Shown: positions 31,807-41,738, counted from the stretch's first letter. The stretch is DNA of 64,000 bases from Constrictibacter sp. MBR-5 (GCF_040549485.1 NZ_JBEPTK010000005.1:248001-312000); one strand, 5' to 3'. Made by a program: numbers and translations. Notes: generated from the sequence alone by a model not told the origin.

Positions 31807-33000
31807 TCACAGGACCTGGTTCATGCGGTGAAGTGCCTCCTCGATCGTGGCGAGGTCGTGCACGAGGGCCACGCGGATGTAGCGGTGCCCGACGTTGGTG
31901 CCGTCCGGATGGTCGTGCGCGAAGAACGCGCCCGGCTGGACTCGGATCGCGGCCTCGGCCCAGAGGCGCTTCGCGGCGGCTTCGCCGTCCCCGACGTCGA
32001 GCCAGAGGTAGAAGCCGCCGTCCGGGCGGTAGAAGCCGAGGCGGTCGCCGAGCACGGCCTCCGCAATGTCGTATTTCCGGGCGTAGAGCGCGCGATTCTG
32101 CGCGGCGTAGGTATCGTCGTTCCACAGGGCCGTGGATGCGGCCAGGATGGCCAGCGGCGGGGCCGCCCCGCCATACAGCCGCACCCGCCAGAAAGCGTCG
32201 GTCAGGTCGGCGGCACCCGCCACGAAGCCGGATCGCAGGCCGGGAACGCTCGACCGCTTCGACAGGGAGTGGAAGGTGAGGACATTGGCCATGTCGCCGC
32301 CCATCTCGGCACAGGCCTGGAGGCCCCCGGCGACCGGGGCCGGCGTATAGTAGAGTTCGCAGTAGCACTCGTCGAGCGCCAGGACGAAGTCGTGCCGGCG
32401 CGCCAGGCGAATGAGGTTCTTCAGGTAGCCGGCATCGGCGGCCGAACCCTGCGGGTTGGCCGGCGAGCACAGGAAGGCCAGGGCGGTGCGCTCCAGGATC
32501 TCGTCGGGCACGGTGGCGAAATCGGGGAGGTAGCCGGTGTCCGCCGTACAGGGCAGGTAGTAGGGCTCCGCGCCCGCGAACACGCCCGCGCCGACATAGA
32601 CCTGATAAAACGGGTCGGGAATGAGCACGACGGGCCGCTTGCCGTTCTTCATCTCCGGAATGGCCGCGAGGCCGACCATGAACAGCGCCTCGCGCGTTCC
32701 AGAGACCGGAACGATGTGGCGGCCGGGGTCGATCATCCCGTCCGGCAGGTCGAACCGTCGGCCAAGCCAATCCGCCGCCGCCTTCCGGAACTCCGGCGTG
32801 CCGAGCATGGGCGGATACTTGCCCCAGAGCTCCGCGTTGCGGTCCAGCACCTCGCGCACGATCGGCGGTGCCGGATGCTGCGGCTCGCCGATGCCCATGT
32901 TGATCTCGCGCAGGCCCGCAGGCGGCCGGATCCCCTCCAGCATCTGGCCGAGCCGTTCGAACGGATAGAGCCGGAAAGTGCCGATCCGGTTGTTGATCAT
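31807..33000 (-). CDS. dapC: PLP aminotransferase, DapC-like (succinyldiaminopimelate transaminase)
   Basis: Fold-type I aminotransferase, 397 residues, most like N-succinyl-L,L-diaminopimelate:2-oxoglutarate transaminase of lysine/peptidoglycan synthesis. It has NMGIGEPQHPAP near the N-terminus, SPANPQGS, DECYCELYY and the PLP-binding Lys in FHSLSKRSSVPGLRSGF. ATG 33000 fits the family start (MINNRIGTFRLYPFERL) and has GGGAAG upstream; ATG 33036 with AAGGA would add 12 residues. The exact substrate rests on family resemblance only. Confidence 0.85.
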   Translation of the reverse strand: MINNRIGTFRLYPFERLGQMLEGIRPPAGLREINMGIGEPQHPAPPIVREVLDRNAELWGKYPPMLGTPEFRKAAADWLGRRFDLPDGMIDPGRHIVPVSGTREALFMVGLAAIPEMKNGKRPVVLIPDPFYQVYVGAGVFAGAEPYYLPCTADTGYLPDFATVPDEILERTALAFLCSPANPQGSAADAGYLKNLIRLARRHDFVLALDECYCELYYTPAPVAGGLQACAEMGGDMANVLTFHSLSKRSSVPGLRSGFVAGAADLTDAFWRVRLYGGAAPPLAILAASTALWNDDTYAAQNRALYARKYDIAEAVLGDRLGFYRPDGGFYLWLDVGDGEAAAKRLWAEAAIRVQPGAFFAHDHPDGTNVGHRYIRVALVHDLATIEEALHRMNQVL

Positions 33001-33146
33001 CGCTTCTTCCCAGCGGGGCGCACGAGGGGTCCTCATAGCATTCCTTTTTGCGCGGCAACAGGATCTCGGAACGATTCCCGCTGACTAGCCGGTGCTTTTC
33101 ACCCCAATAGTGAGCAATTTCCGCAACATAGGAACGAAACGAGAAA

Positions 33147-33173
33147 GGCGGCGCCGTCGGGGACGGCGCCGCC
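33147..33173 (-). terminator. Intrinsic terminator of the glnK-amtB transcript
   Basis: An 11-base-pair perfect stem, GGCGGCGCCGT (33147-33157) with ACGGCGCCGCC (33163-33173), and a 5-base loop. On the minus strand it is followed by TTTCTCGTTTCG. It lies 31 bases past the amtB stop. Confidence 0.85.
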
Positions 33174-33204
33174 TCTCGAAGGCGACCGGCAGGTCGGTGC
33201 GTGC

Positions 33205-34485
33205 TTAGTGCACGACCTCGCCGTGCAGGCGAAGGTCGAGTCCCTCGCGCTCGGTCTCCGGGTCGACCCGCAGTCCCATGATCGCGTCGATGATCTTGAG
33301 GATGATGAAGGTGGCGACCGCCGTATAGATCAGCGTCGCGACGATGCCGTAGATCTGCGTCACGACCTGGCCGCCATTGCCTTCGAGCAGGCCGGCGGTG
33401 CCGCCGATGGCCTCGACCGCGAAGACGCCCGTCAGCACCGCGCCGACGATCCCGCCGACGCCATGGATGCCGAAGACGTCCAGGCTGTCGTCGTAGCCGA
33501 GCTTGTTCTTCAGGCTGGTGGACGCCCAGAAGCAGATGATGCCCGCGATGATGCCGATGAACAGCGCGCCGGTCGGGCCGACGAAGCCGGAGGCCGGGGT
33601 GATCGCCACGAGGCCCGCGACGGCGCCCGAGATGATGCCGAGAACGCTGGGCTTACCCTTCGTACCCCACTCGGCGAACATCCAGGACAGGGCGGCTGCG
33701 GCTGCGGCGATCTGCGTCACGGCCATCGCCATGCCGGCACGGCCGTCGGCGGCCACGGCGGAACCGGCGTTGAAGCCGAACCAGCCCACCCACAGGAGGC
33801 CCGCGCCGATGACGCTCAGCACGAGGTTGTGCGGCGCGAACATCTCGGTGCCGTAGCCCTTGCGCTTGCCCAGCACCAGGCAGGCGACGAGGCCGGCGAT
33901 GCCCGAGTTGATGTGCACCACGGTGCCGCCGGCATAGTCGAGGACGCCGTCGTTCATCAGGAAGCCGCCTCCCCACACCCAGTGGGCGATCGGCGCATAC
34001 ACGACGATCGACCAGATCGTGATGAACACCAGCAGCGACGAGAACTTCATCCGGTCGGCGATGGCGCCGGTGATGAGGGCGCAGGTGATGATCGCGAATG
34101 TCATCTGGAAGATGGCGAAGACGCTCTCCGGAATGGTGCCGCTCAGCGTGCCGACTTCGATCCCGGCCATGAACATCTTGCTCAGGCCGCCGACCCAGTC
34201 GGATCCCTCGGCGAAGGCCAGCGAATAGCCGATCACCATCCAGATGATGCTGACCAGACAGCAGATGGCGAAACTCTGCATGATCGTGGAGAGCACGTTC
34301 ATCTTCCGGACCATGCCGCCGTAGAACAGCGCCACCCCCGGAATCGTCATCATCAGCACCAGAGCCGTCGCAGTCAGCATCCACGCCGTGGATCCCGCAT
34401 CGGCTGTCGCATCCTGCGCCAGCGCCGGCGCCGCGAAGGCGCAGGCCGCGAAGGCAGCGGGCAGCATGAACTTCAACGCACGCAT
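33205..34485 (-). CDS. amtB: Ammonium transporter AmtB
   Basis: Trimeric inner-membrane ammonium channel, 426 residues: a cleavable signal peptide (AAFAACAFAAPALAQ) then eleven transmembrane helices. The twin His of the pore are in APIAHWVWGGG and FGIHGVGGIVGAVLTG; DYAGGTVVHINSG and GWFGFNAGSA are family signatures. It follows glnK by 51 bases, the usual pairing in which GlnK plugs AmtB when nitrogen is plentiful. Nitrogen control is expected, but no convincing NtrC or sigma-54 site was found. Confidence 0.97.
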   Translation of the reverse strand: MRALKFMLPAAFAACAFAAPALAQDATADAGSTAWMLTATALVLMMTIPGVALFYGGMVRKMNVLSTIMQSFAICCLVSIIWMVIGYSLAFAEGSDWVGGLSKMFMAGIEVGTLSGTIPESVFAIFQMTFAIITCALITGAIADRMKFSSLLVFITIWSIVVYAPIAHWVWGGGFLMNDGVLDYAGGTVVHINSGIAGLVACLVLGKRKGYGTEMFAPHNLVLSVIGAGLLWVGWFGFNAGSAVAADGRAGMAMAVTQIAAAAAALSWMFAEWGTKGKPSVLGIISGAVAGLVAITPASGFVGPTGALFIGIIAGIICFWASTSLKNKLGYDDSLDVFGIHGVGGIVGAVLTGVFAVEAIGGTAGLLEGNGGQVVTQIYGIVATLIYTAVATFIILKIIDAIMGLRVDPETEREGLDLRLHGEVVH

Positions 34486-34536
34486 GATCGTCCGATCCCC
34501 CTTATCCGGTAGGTCTTTGTTGAGTATGTCTCGGGT

Positions 34537-34926
<390 letters not shown>

Positions 34927-35134
34927 TCAAGAACCATGCCGGAGCCACGGCAGGCGCGCGATCATCCCATTGTCGGCCGATGCGGCAGGGCTGATGCGTG
35001 AAAAGACGGCAGAAGACCGAAAAATAATCAGATGATGCCTGTTTGGGCATGCGCCTCGGCGGGCTCGACACGGGGTCGTGAAGCCCTAGACTTCGCGACG
35101 GCCGCTGTGCCGGACGGAAAATGTGGGCAGTAAC

Positions 35135-36397
35135 ATGTCAGTGCATGGTGATCGCGACCGGTTCGACGTCATCGTGGTCGGTGCGGGAATGGTCGGCGGG
35201 TGCCTGGCCGCTGCCCTCGGCAGGGCAGGGCTGCGGGTGGCGGTGGTCGACCGCGAGGCGCCGGCGACACTCACCGATGCGGCCTTCGACGGCCGGACCT
35301 CGGCGATCGCGCACGGGTCGATGCGCATCCTCGAAGGGTCGGGCATCTGGCCGGCGCTCGTCGAGCATGCCGAGCCGATCCTGGACATCCGGGTGTCCGA
35401 CGGAGGGTCGCCGCTGTTCCTGCACTACGACCATACCGAGGTCGGGGACCTGCCGCTGGGCTACATCGTCGAGAACCGGCGTCTGCGGCAGGCGGTGTTC
35501 GATCATCTCGGCGCGGCGGACGGCGTCGCGCTGCTGGCGCCGGCGGCGGTCGCCTCGGTCGAGCGGGACGGCGCCGCGGCGCGTGTCTACCTCGCCGGTG
35601 GGCGTACGCTCACGGCGCCGCTGGTCGTCGCGGCGGACGGCCGGAATTCCAGGCTCCGGCGCGACGCCGGCATCGTCGTGTCAGAATGGTCCTATCGGCA
35701 GACGGCGATCGTCTGCGTGGCACAGCACGAGCGGCCGCACCGCGGCGTCGCGCACGAGCGGTTCCTGCCGTCGGGGCCCTTTGCCATCCTGCCGATGCGG
35801 GATGCCGAGCCCGGTGAGGCGGGACCGGACGGCGGGCTGCATCGGTCGTCCATCGTCTGGAGCGAGCGTGCCGACCTCGCGCCCCGCCTGCTCGGTCTGG
35901 ATCAGGCGGCGTTCGATGCCGAACTGCGCCGGCGCTTCGGCGACTTCTACGGGGCGGTCCGGGCCGTCGGACCGCGCTGGTCCTACCCGCTGTCCGTCCT
36001 CAACGCCGCCCGATACGTGGCGCCGCGCCTGGCACTGGCGGGCGATGCCGCGCACGCCATCCATCCGATCGCCGGGCAGGGGCTGAACCTCGGTGTGCGC
36101 GATGTTGCCGCCCTGGCCGAGGTGGTGGTGGAGGCGCGCCGGCTCGGCCTCGACATCGGCAGCGAAGCGGTGCTCCAGCGTTACGAGCGCTGGCGCCGGT
36201 TCGATTCGCTGACCCTCGTCGCCGTCACCGACGGCCTCAACCGGTTGTTCTCCAACGATGTCGCGCCCCTGCGCTGGGCGCGCGACCTGGGGCTCGGGGC
36301 GGTGAACCGGCTGCCGCCCCTGCGCCGCCTGTTCATGCGGCACGCCATGGGCACGGTCGGCATCCTGCCGCGGCTCGCGCGCGGCGAGCCGCTCTAA
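35135..36397 (+). CDS. UbiH/UbiF/COQ6-family FAD hydroxylase
   Basis: Flavin monooxygenase of ubiquinone ring hydroxylation, 420 residues. The N-terminal dinucleotide fold has VIVVGAGMVGGCLAAAL, the middle DG motif is VVAADGRNSRLRR, and the C-terminal FAD motif is GDAAHAIHPIAGQGLNLG. Which ring position it hydroxylates (C1, C5 or C6) cannot be told from sequence by eye. ATG 35135 is favoured over GTG 35123 because homologues start near DRFDVIVVG. The divergent glnK gene starts 259 bases away. Confidence 0.93.
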   Translation: MSVHGDRDRFDVIVVGAGMVGGCLAAALGRAGLRVAVVDREAPATLTDAAFDGRTSAIAHGSMRILEGSGIWPALVEHAEPILDIRVSDGGSPLFLHYDHTEVGDLPLGYIVENRRLRQAVFDHLGAADGVALLAPAAVASVERDGAAARVYLAGGRTLTAPLVVAADGRNSRLRRDAGIVVSEWSYRQTAIVCVAQHERPHRGVAHERFLPSGPFAILPMRDAEPGEAGPDGGLHRSSIVWSERADLAPRLLGLDQAAFDAELRRRFGDFYGAVRAVGPRWSYPLSVLNAARYVAPRLALAGDAAHAIHPIAGQGLNLGVRDVAALAEVVVEARRLGLDIGSEAVLQRYERWRRFDSLTLVAVTDGLNRLFSNDVAPLRWARDLGLGAVNRLPPLRRLFMRHAMGTVGILPRLARGEPL

Positions 36398-36421
36398 AGC
36401 CAGGGTGTCGCTCGGCCGCCG

Positions 36422-38134
36422 TCAGGCCGCCGAGCGGACGTGCCCGAGGAAGCGGTCCACCTCGTCGCTCAGGATGACCGCGGTCCGCGCGAGTTCCTGT
36501 GCGCTCGACAGGACCTGCACCGATGCACTGCCACCCTCGGCGGCTGCCTGCGACACCTGGACGATCGCGTGGGAGACGGCGCTGGTGCCGGTGCTCGCGT
36601 GCTGGACATTGCGCGCGATCTCCTGGGTGGCGACGTTCTGCTGCTCGACCGCGGAGGCGATCCCCGTCGAGGCTTCGCGGTTGTCGGCGATGATCCGGGT
36701 GATCTCCGTGATCGCGACCGAGGTGTCGGCGGTGCCGCGCTGCACCGACTGGATCTGGGCGGTAATGTCCTCGGTCGCCTTGGCGGTCTGCGTCGCAAGC
36801 GCCTTCACCTCGGTGGCGACGACCGCGAAGCCGCGGCCGGCCTCGCCGGCGCGTGCCGCCTCGATCGTGGCGTTGAGCGCGAGCAGGTTCGTCTGGCTGG
36901 CGATGGCATTGATGAGACCCACCACCTCGCCGATGCGTTCGGCCGCCTTGCTCAGTTCGGAAACCGTCTCGCCGGTGCGCGTCGCACTCGCCACGGCGCA
37001 GTCGGCGAACTGGGCGGAGGCCGCGACCTGTTGTCCGATCTCGTGGACCGATGCGGCCAGTTCCTCGCATGCGGCGGCCACGGCCTCCACGTTCGAGGAG
37101 GCTTCCGTCGATGCGTTGGCGACCGTCTCCGACTGGACCGTCGCTTCCTCCAGCGAACGCGAGAGCGTGTGCGCCGCGGCCTCCAGTTCCGTCGCGGCCG
37201 AGCGGATGGTCGCCACCACGGCGCCGACATTCTGCTCCAGGGTATCGGCCATGTGGTTGAGGGCTTGGCGCTGCTCCTGGCGCGCGCGCACCTGCTGTGC
37301 GGCGGCCTCGGCCTCCATCTCCCGGTTGCGGATCATGTTGGTCTTGAAGACCTCCATGGTCGCCGCGACCGACCCGATCTCGTCCCGGCGGCCGGTCCCG
37401 TAGATCTCCGTCTGGAGGTTGCCCTCGGCGAGGCTGCGCAAACAGGCCACGATACGCTGCAGCGGCGCCACCACACCGTAGCGCGAAATGAGGAAGCCGA
37501 GAACGATGCCGAGGGCGACCCCGATGCCCGAAACCAGCAGAAGCACGAGCCGGATCCGCTCGTAGGTGCGATCCGCCTCCTCGGCGAGCGTCTTGGCCGC
37601 GTGTTCGGTCAGGCCGACATAGTCATTCACGGCCTGCCGCAGCGCCTTGGCTTCGACGTCGCTCACCTTCATGGCGTCGATGATCTTGCGCTGCGTCTCG
37701 CCGATGGTGACGTCGCCGCCGAGCTTTCGGGCAACCGCCAGCGTCTCGTCGATCTCCTGGGAGTATTTTCCCCAGTAATCCGCGACGCGATCGATGATCT
37801 TCCGCTGCTCGTCGTCGGCATCGCCGGCAATCAGCTTGAGCCGCCGATCGAAGAGCGCGCGCTCCGCCGCCACCGCCTTCTCGACGTCCGCGAGTTCCGC
37901 GGCCGACGCCGTCGCCGCGACACGGTACTTGGCCCCGTTGATCGCCAGCATGTTCACGGAGAGGCCCATGGCGTTTTCCATGTCGATCCCCGCGCGCTCC
38001 ATCGCGTGGTCGATTTCGTTCATCTTGCTCATGGCGCTGATGCCGACGCCGGCGACGGTGATCGTCGCCAGCCCCGAAAGGGATACGATGGCCAGCATCT
38101 TCGTAGCGATTCGATAATCGGAGAGCCTGATCAC
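36422..38134 (-). CDS. Methyl-accepting chemotaxis protein
   Basis: Chemoreceptor of 570 residues. TM1 is about residues 12-34, followed by a periplasmic four-helix-bundle ligand domain, TM2 ([20 protein letters not shown], about 195-217), a HAMP segment and the signalling domain. The hairpin tip [29 protein letters not shown] is canonical (split here as [14 protein letters not shown] and [15 protein letters not shown]). No CheR-tethering pentapeptide is seen at the C-terminus. No che genes are nearby, so it is a stand-alone receptor with unknown ligand. Its stop lies 24 bases from the convergent ubiH-type stop. Confidence 0.94.
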   Translation of the reverse strand: MIRLSDYRIATKMLAIVSLSGLATITVAGVGISAMSKMNEIDHAMERAGIDMENAMGLSVNMLAINGAKYRVAATASAAELADVEKAVAAERALFDRRLKLIAGDADDEQRKIIDRVADYWGKYSQEIDETLAVARKLGGDVTIGETQRKIIDAMKVSDVEAKALRQAVNDYVGLTEHAAKTLAEEADRTYERIRLVLLLVSGIGVALGIVLGFLISRYGVVAPLQRIVACLRSLAEGNLQTEIYGTGRRDEIGSVAATMEVFKTNMIRNREMEAEAAAQQVRARQEQRQALNHMADTLEQNVGAVVATIRSAATELEAAAHTLSRSLEEATVQSETVANASTEASSNVEAVAAACEELAASVHEIGQQVAASAQFADCAVASATRTGETVSELSKAAERIGEVVGLINAIASQTNLLALNATIEAARAGEAGRGFAVVATEVKALATQTAKATEDITAQIQSVQRGTADTSVAITEITRIIADNREASTGIASAVEQQNVATQEIARNVQHASTGTSAVSHAIVQVSQAAAEGGSASVQVLSSAQELARTAVILSDEVDRFLGHVRSAA

Positions 38135-38271
38135 GGCGGCGATCTCTCTGCAGTATGGTTCGGCGAGCCGGCGTGCCGTTCGTGTGCAGCGGCACCATGC
38201 TCTGACCGCTCTTCTAGGTCAGCCGCGTCTAATCAACCGTAAATACAGGTCGCTTCCGGATCGGTGCCGGA

Positions 38272-38286
38272 GAGACATAATGTCTC
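38272..38286. promoter_or_regulatory. 15-base perfect palindrome upstream of the chemoreceptor gene
   Basis: GAGACAT-A-ATGTCTC, a perfect 7-1-7 inverted repeat in a 239-base gap that is less GC-rich than its surroundings. It lies 138 bases upstream of the chemoreceptor ATG and 88 bases past the stop of the YdjM-like gene (both minus strand). The size and symmetry suit a dimeric repressor site. Confidence 0.4.
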
Positions 38287-38373
38287 GCGTCGACAACTTA
38301 TCGATACGGCGATCGAAATCCACAGGCCGGCGTAGCCTCCGGGAATGCGCGTCCGGCGCCCCCGGACGGTCGA

Positions 38374-39411
38374 CTACCAGCCGGTCATGTCGGCCCAGAA
38401 CCGTCGTAGGGCCGCCCCCGTGGCGTTCCGCGGCAGGCGAAACACCTCCACCTGCCCCGACAGGCGGTTGTCGGCACCGACCCCGGCGGTGATCCCCCAA
38501 AAGCCACGATCGGTCTCGCCCGGCAGGCCGTAGCGCAGATCGGTGGCCTCGACGCGCATGCCGCCGTCCGGTGTCGGCACGGCGCGCCACAGCACGTGCC
38601 CCATGGAGAACCAGTCGAACAGCGCGGCTTCTGGCGTGTCCCGCACCAGCGCGATCGACGGCTCGTCCTCGCGCGGATACGCGTGCCACGCGACGCGCTT
38701 GGGGTTCAGGATCGAATAGTAGCCGACGTGCGTCGCCTCCGGCGTTACGGCGACGACGCGCCGATAGTAGGGCTGGAAGAGCAGCGGATAGGCGTTCACG
38801 GCTGCCGGTCTTCCGAAATCGGCCGCTGCGACCCGCTCGACCCTCTCGTTGATCGCCCAGCCGGCGAGCGTGTAGCCGGCAATGGCGATCAGGACGGCCG
38901 CCGCGGCGTCCTGCGCCAGCCTCGCCTTCGACCGCGCCAGGGCGCCGAAGATGAGCGCCGCCAATAGCGCCGCCGAATAGACCGGATCGATGATGGGCAG
39001 TGCATCCACCGCGAAGCGCGTCGTCGTCAGCGGCCACAGAAGCTGGGTGCCGTAGCTGGTGAAGAGGTCGATCAGAGGGTGCGTGATCAATGCCAGGACG
39101 GATAGCCAGATCCACGCACGCAGCGTCTCGCCGTCCAGGACATCCGCCCTGTCGCGGGTGAGCCGGCGATGCAGGCGCCACAGTCCCCAGCCGATCAGCG
39201 GCCCCGCCAGCGGCCCGAAGAAGATCGAATGGGTGAGGCCACGATGGTGCTCCCAACTGGCAAACGGTCCGGCGACCCAGCCCACGACCACGTCGAGGTC
39301 GGGGACGATGCCGATCGCGGCACCGGCGACGAGCGCCTTGCGGCCGAGGGTGCGCCGAAAGCCGGCCTGGGCGACCGTGGCGCCGAAGAGCATCTGGGTG
39401 ACGGAATCCAT
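38374..39411 (-). CDS. Membrane-bound metal-dependent hydrolase, YbcI/YdjM (DUF457) family
   Basis: A 345-residue membrane protein. The N-terminal half has MDSVTQMLFGATVAQAGF, GIVPDLDVV and the His motif HHRGLTHSIFFGP, the DUF457 signature, with about five hydrophobic segments to residue 200. The C-terminal 140 residues form a soluble region with YYSILNPKRVAWHAYPR. Enzymatic activity has not been shown for the family. ATG 39411 fits homologues better than a TTG at 39447. It is divergent from the SH3b gene. Confidence 0.85.
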   Translation of the reverse strand: MDSVTQMLFGATVAQAGFRRTLGRKALVAGAAIGIVPDLDVVVGWVAGPFASWEHHRGLTHSIFFGPLAGPLIGWGLWRLHRRLTRDRADVLDGETLRAWIWLSVLALITHPLIDLFTSYGTQLLWPLTTTRFAVDALPIIDPVYSAALLAALIFGALARSKARLAQDAAAAVLIAIAGYTLAGWAINERVERVAAADFGRPAAVNAYPLLFQPYYRRVVAVTPEATHVGYYSILNPKRVAWHAYPREDEPSIALVRDTPEAALFDWFSMGHVLWRAVPTPDGGMRVEATDLRYGLPGETDRGFWGITAGVGADNRLSGQVEVFRLPRNATGAALRRFWADMTGW

Positions 39412-39575
39412 GTCGGTCGGACCATCGCAGAGGGGGAGGGGCGCCAAGGCTCCGGAGCGACATGAGCGGTTCCCTGTTGATTGGCAACATGAATCGGCCG
39501 CCGACGCGGCGTCGGCCGGCCGCTCGACATCGGTCGTCCGCTCTGTTCTTCTCCGCGCTCCACCGGAGGATCATC

Positions 39576-40223
39576 GTGACGACCATGCTTCGCACGGTGG
39601 CGGTCGCCACCAGCCTTGCCGCCGGTTTCGCCGCCGGAGCGGACGCCCTCGCGGCACCGTCCGCCAGCGCCGACTTCGATCGCGCCTGCGTCGGCTACTA
39701 CATGGAGGGCAACGACCCGGAAGTTGATCCCGCCGGCGCACCAACCTTCTGCGCCTGCCTCGCCGAGCAGCACGTACGCAACGGCCTGCGCCGCGACGCC
39801 CTCGACTTCCTGGCGCGCACCTACACCGGCGACGTGACGACCTTCCTCCAGGAGTACACCAGCGGCGACGCCTGGATGGAAAAGTCGATGCGCGCCGAAG
39901 CCGCCTGCAAGCCGGACACGGGCGGCGCCGGAGCCGTTGGAAAGCGGAGCGAAGCCGAACCGGGCGAGACGGCGGGCGCGTTTCCCCGCGCAGCCGGCTC
40001 ATGGGGCGGCATCGTGCGCAGCGGCCCGGGCCGGCAGTACGAGCGGGTGGATTCGCTGTCGGAGGACGAGCGGATCGTGCTGCTGGAGAGGACCGCCGTC
40101 GCCGAGGACGGCTATCCCTGGCTGCGCATCCGCTATCGCGGCGAGCGCGAGGGCTACCAGTGGGGCGGTATTCTCTGCTCCTTGCAGGGGCCGGATCCAG
40201 ACCTGTTCGAGGCCTGCAGGTAG
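39576..40223 (+). CDS. Secreted protein with C-terminal SH3b domain
   Basis: A 215-residue exported protein. A signal peptide (VAVATSLAAGFAAGADALAAP) precedes a Cys-containing helical domain (Cys38, Cys59, Cys61, Cys111, about residues 34-112), a Gly/Ala/Glu linker, and a C-terminal bacterial SH3 domain (about 142-205: IVRSGPGRQYERVDSL, GYPWLRIRYRGEREGYQWG). SH3b domains often bind cell-wall peptides. Start GTG 39576 has GGAGG six bases upstream; ATG 39585 would be 15 bases away. The first domain is not one I recognise. Confidence 0.8.
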   Translation: MTTMLRTVAVATSLAAGFAAGADALAAPSASADFDRACVGYYMEGNDPEVDPAGAPTFCACLAEQHVRNGLRRDALDFLARTYTGDVTTFLQEYTSGDAWMEKSMRAEAACKPDTGGAGAVGKRSEAEPGETAGAFPRAAGSWGGIVRSGPGRQYERVDSLSEDERIVLLERTAVAEDGYPWLRIRYRGEREGYQWGGILCSLQGPDPDLFEACR

Positions 40224-40248
40224 GCGGGGCTGCCGTTCGCGGTTGGCG

Positions 40249-40680
40249 TCAGCGCCGATGCTGCGCGCGGCCGCTGGCGAGGGTGGCGACCCAGCGGCTG
40301 CAGGCGGCGACGGGGTCCGGCTCGCCGCGGAGGTCGAGAAGGGGACCTTCGCCTGTCACCACCTCCCGTCCCGAGCGTTCGGCCATCTGCCTCAGCTTCG
40401 TACGCACCGGATCGGCTACGGCGACCCGGACGTCGAGCCCGTGCCTGAATGCAGCCATCGCCATTCCCGCGCTGTCGCCGCAGTCGAGTATTCCGCGGAC
40501 CTCCGCGTCCGGGTAGGCCCGGCGCGCGGCCTCCATCATCGCGGCGAAAACCATCGGCCCGTAGGCATCGGCGACCCACGCGGCACTCCGGATGTCCAGA
40601 CGCAGCTGCGCCGCCGAGGCGGCTGCCGCGGCGGCGCAGGCTTCGATCCGGTTCTGGACGATGATCGTCGGGCGGCCCAT
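40249..40680 (-). CDS. Conserved protein of unknown function downstream of gap
   Basis: A 143-residue soluble alpha/beta protein starting MGRPTIIVQNRIEAC. The segment AEVRGILDCGDSAGMAMAAFRHG (shown in part) resembles a Rossmann-like beta-alpha turn, with Cys and Asp in LDCGDSAG. I do not recognise a named family. GGGGAG lies three bases before ATG 40680. It starts 47 bases after gap on the same strand, with a strong hairpin between, so it is likely cotranscribed at a lower level. Its stop faces the SH3b gene with 25 bases between. Confidence 0.72.
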   Translation of the reverse strand: MGRPTIIVQNRIEACAAAAAASAAQLRLDIRSAAWVADAYGPMVFAAMMEAARRAYPDAEVRGILDCGDSAGMAMAAFRHGLDVRVAVADPVRTKLRQMAERSGREVVTGEGPLLDLRGEPDPVAACSRWVATLASGRAQHRR

Positions 40681-40698
40681 GGGCTCCCCGATCTCGGT

Positions 40699-40720
40699 CG
40701 GGCCGGCTATGGCCGGCCCG
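40699..40720 (-). other. Hairpin between gap and the 143-aa gene
   Basis: CGGGCCGGC (40699-40707) and GCCGGCCCG (40712-40720) form a perfect 9-base-pair stem with a 4-base loop. No T-tract follows on the minus strand. It sits seven bases past the gap stop and could protect the gap 3' end while limiting readthrough. Confidence 0.55.
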
Positions 40721-40727
40721 GTCGGAG

Positions 40728-41738
40728 TCAGATGGTCTTGGCGAAGGCCACGGCGGTATCGCACATGCGGCTCGAGAAGCCCCACTCGTTGTCATACCAG
40801 GACAGCACGCGCACGAGCTTGCCGTCGATCACCTGGGTCTGGGTGGCGTCGAAGGTCGAGCTGAACGGCGAGTGGTTGAAGTCGCAGGAGACGAGTTCCT
40901 CCTCGTTGTAGCCGAGGATGCCGCGCAGGCTGCCGTTCTCCGAGGCCTTCTTCATGGCCTCGTTGATCGCCGCGACGCTGACGTCCTTCTTCGGCACGAA
41001 CTTGAAGTCGATCAGGGAGACGTTGGCCACGGGCACCCGCACCGACGTTCCGTCGATCTTGCCCTTCAGGTCGGGCAGGACCTCGCCGACGGCACGCGCC
41101 GCACCGGTGGAGGTCGGGATCAGCGACAGCGCCGCGGCGCGTGCCCGGCGACGGTCGGAGTGCAGCGTGTCCTGCAGGCGCTGGTCGCCGGTATAGGCGT
41201 GGATCGTCGTCATGTAGCCGCGCTCGATGCCGAAGGCCTCGTTGAGCACGTGCGCGACCGGCGCCAGGCAGTTGGTCGTGCAGGACGCGTTGGAGACGAC
41301 GAGATGCTCCTTGGAGAGCTTGTCGTGGTTGACGCCGTAGACGACGGTCAGGTCGGCACCCTTGGACGGGGCGGAGACGAGAACGCGCTTCGCGCCGGCA
41401 TCGAGATGGACCTTGGCCTCCGGCTTTTCGGTGAAGCGGCCGGTGCACTCGAACACCATGTCGACGTCGAGGCTCTTCCAGGGGAGCTTCGACGGATCGC
41501 GTTCGGCGAGGATCTTCACCTTGCCCCTGCCGAAGTCGATGGCGCCGTCCGAAACCGTCACGTCGTTCGGATAGCGACCGTGCACCGAATCGTACTTGAA
41601 CAGGTGCGCGTTGTCCTCGGTCGAGCCGAGATCGTTGATCGCCACGAACTCCACATCGCTGCGGCCGGATTCCAGTGCCGCGCGCAGCACGAGCCGCCCG
41701 ATGCGTCCGAAGCCGTTGATCGCAACCCGTACCGCCAT
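40728..41738 (-). CDS. gap: Glyceraldehyde-3-phosphate dehydrogenase, type I
   Basis: Phosphorylating GAPDH of glycolysis/gluconeogenesis, 336 residues. The NAD fold starts VAINGFGRIGRLVLRA; the catalytic Cys153 is in SNASCTTNCLAP, and the C-terminal SWYDNEWGFSSRM is the family signature. The acidic residue in INDLG suggests NAD preference. GGAGGACGG precedes ATG 41738. It follows tkt after 69 bases with a hairpin between, forming a central-carbon operon. Confidence 0.97.
   Translation of the reverse strand: MAVRVAINGFGRIGRLVLRAALESGRSDVEFVAINDLGSTEDNAHLFKYDSVHGRYPNDVTVSDGAIDFGRGKVKILAERDPSKLPWKSLDVDMVFECTGRFTEKPEAKVHLDAGAKRVLVSAPSKGADLTVVYGVNHDKLSKEHLVVSNASCTTNCLAPVAHVLNEAFGIERGYMTTIHAYTGDQRLQDTLHSDRRRARAAALSLIPTSTGAARAVGEVLPDLKGKIDGTSVRVPVANVSLIDFKFVPKKDVSVAAINEAMKKASENGSLRGILGYNEEELVSCDFNHSPFSSTFDATQTQVIDGKLVRVLSWYDNEWGFSSRMCDTAVAFAKTI

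Noticed and set aside
34932-34947. Possible sigma-54 promoter before glnK (minus strand TGGCTCCGGCATGGTT)
   Set aside because: The -24 half fits but the essential GC at -12 is GT, so I do not call it, although nitrogen control of glnK-amtB is expected.
38229-38243. CtrA-like site CTAA-N7-TAAA upstream of the chemoreceptor gene
   Set aside because: Only six of eight consensus bases match TTAA-N7-TTAA; too weak to claim.
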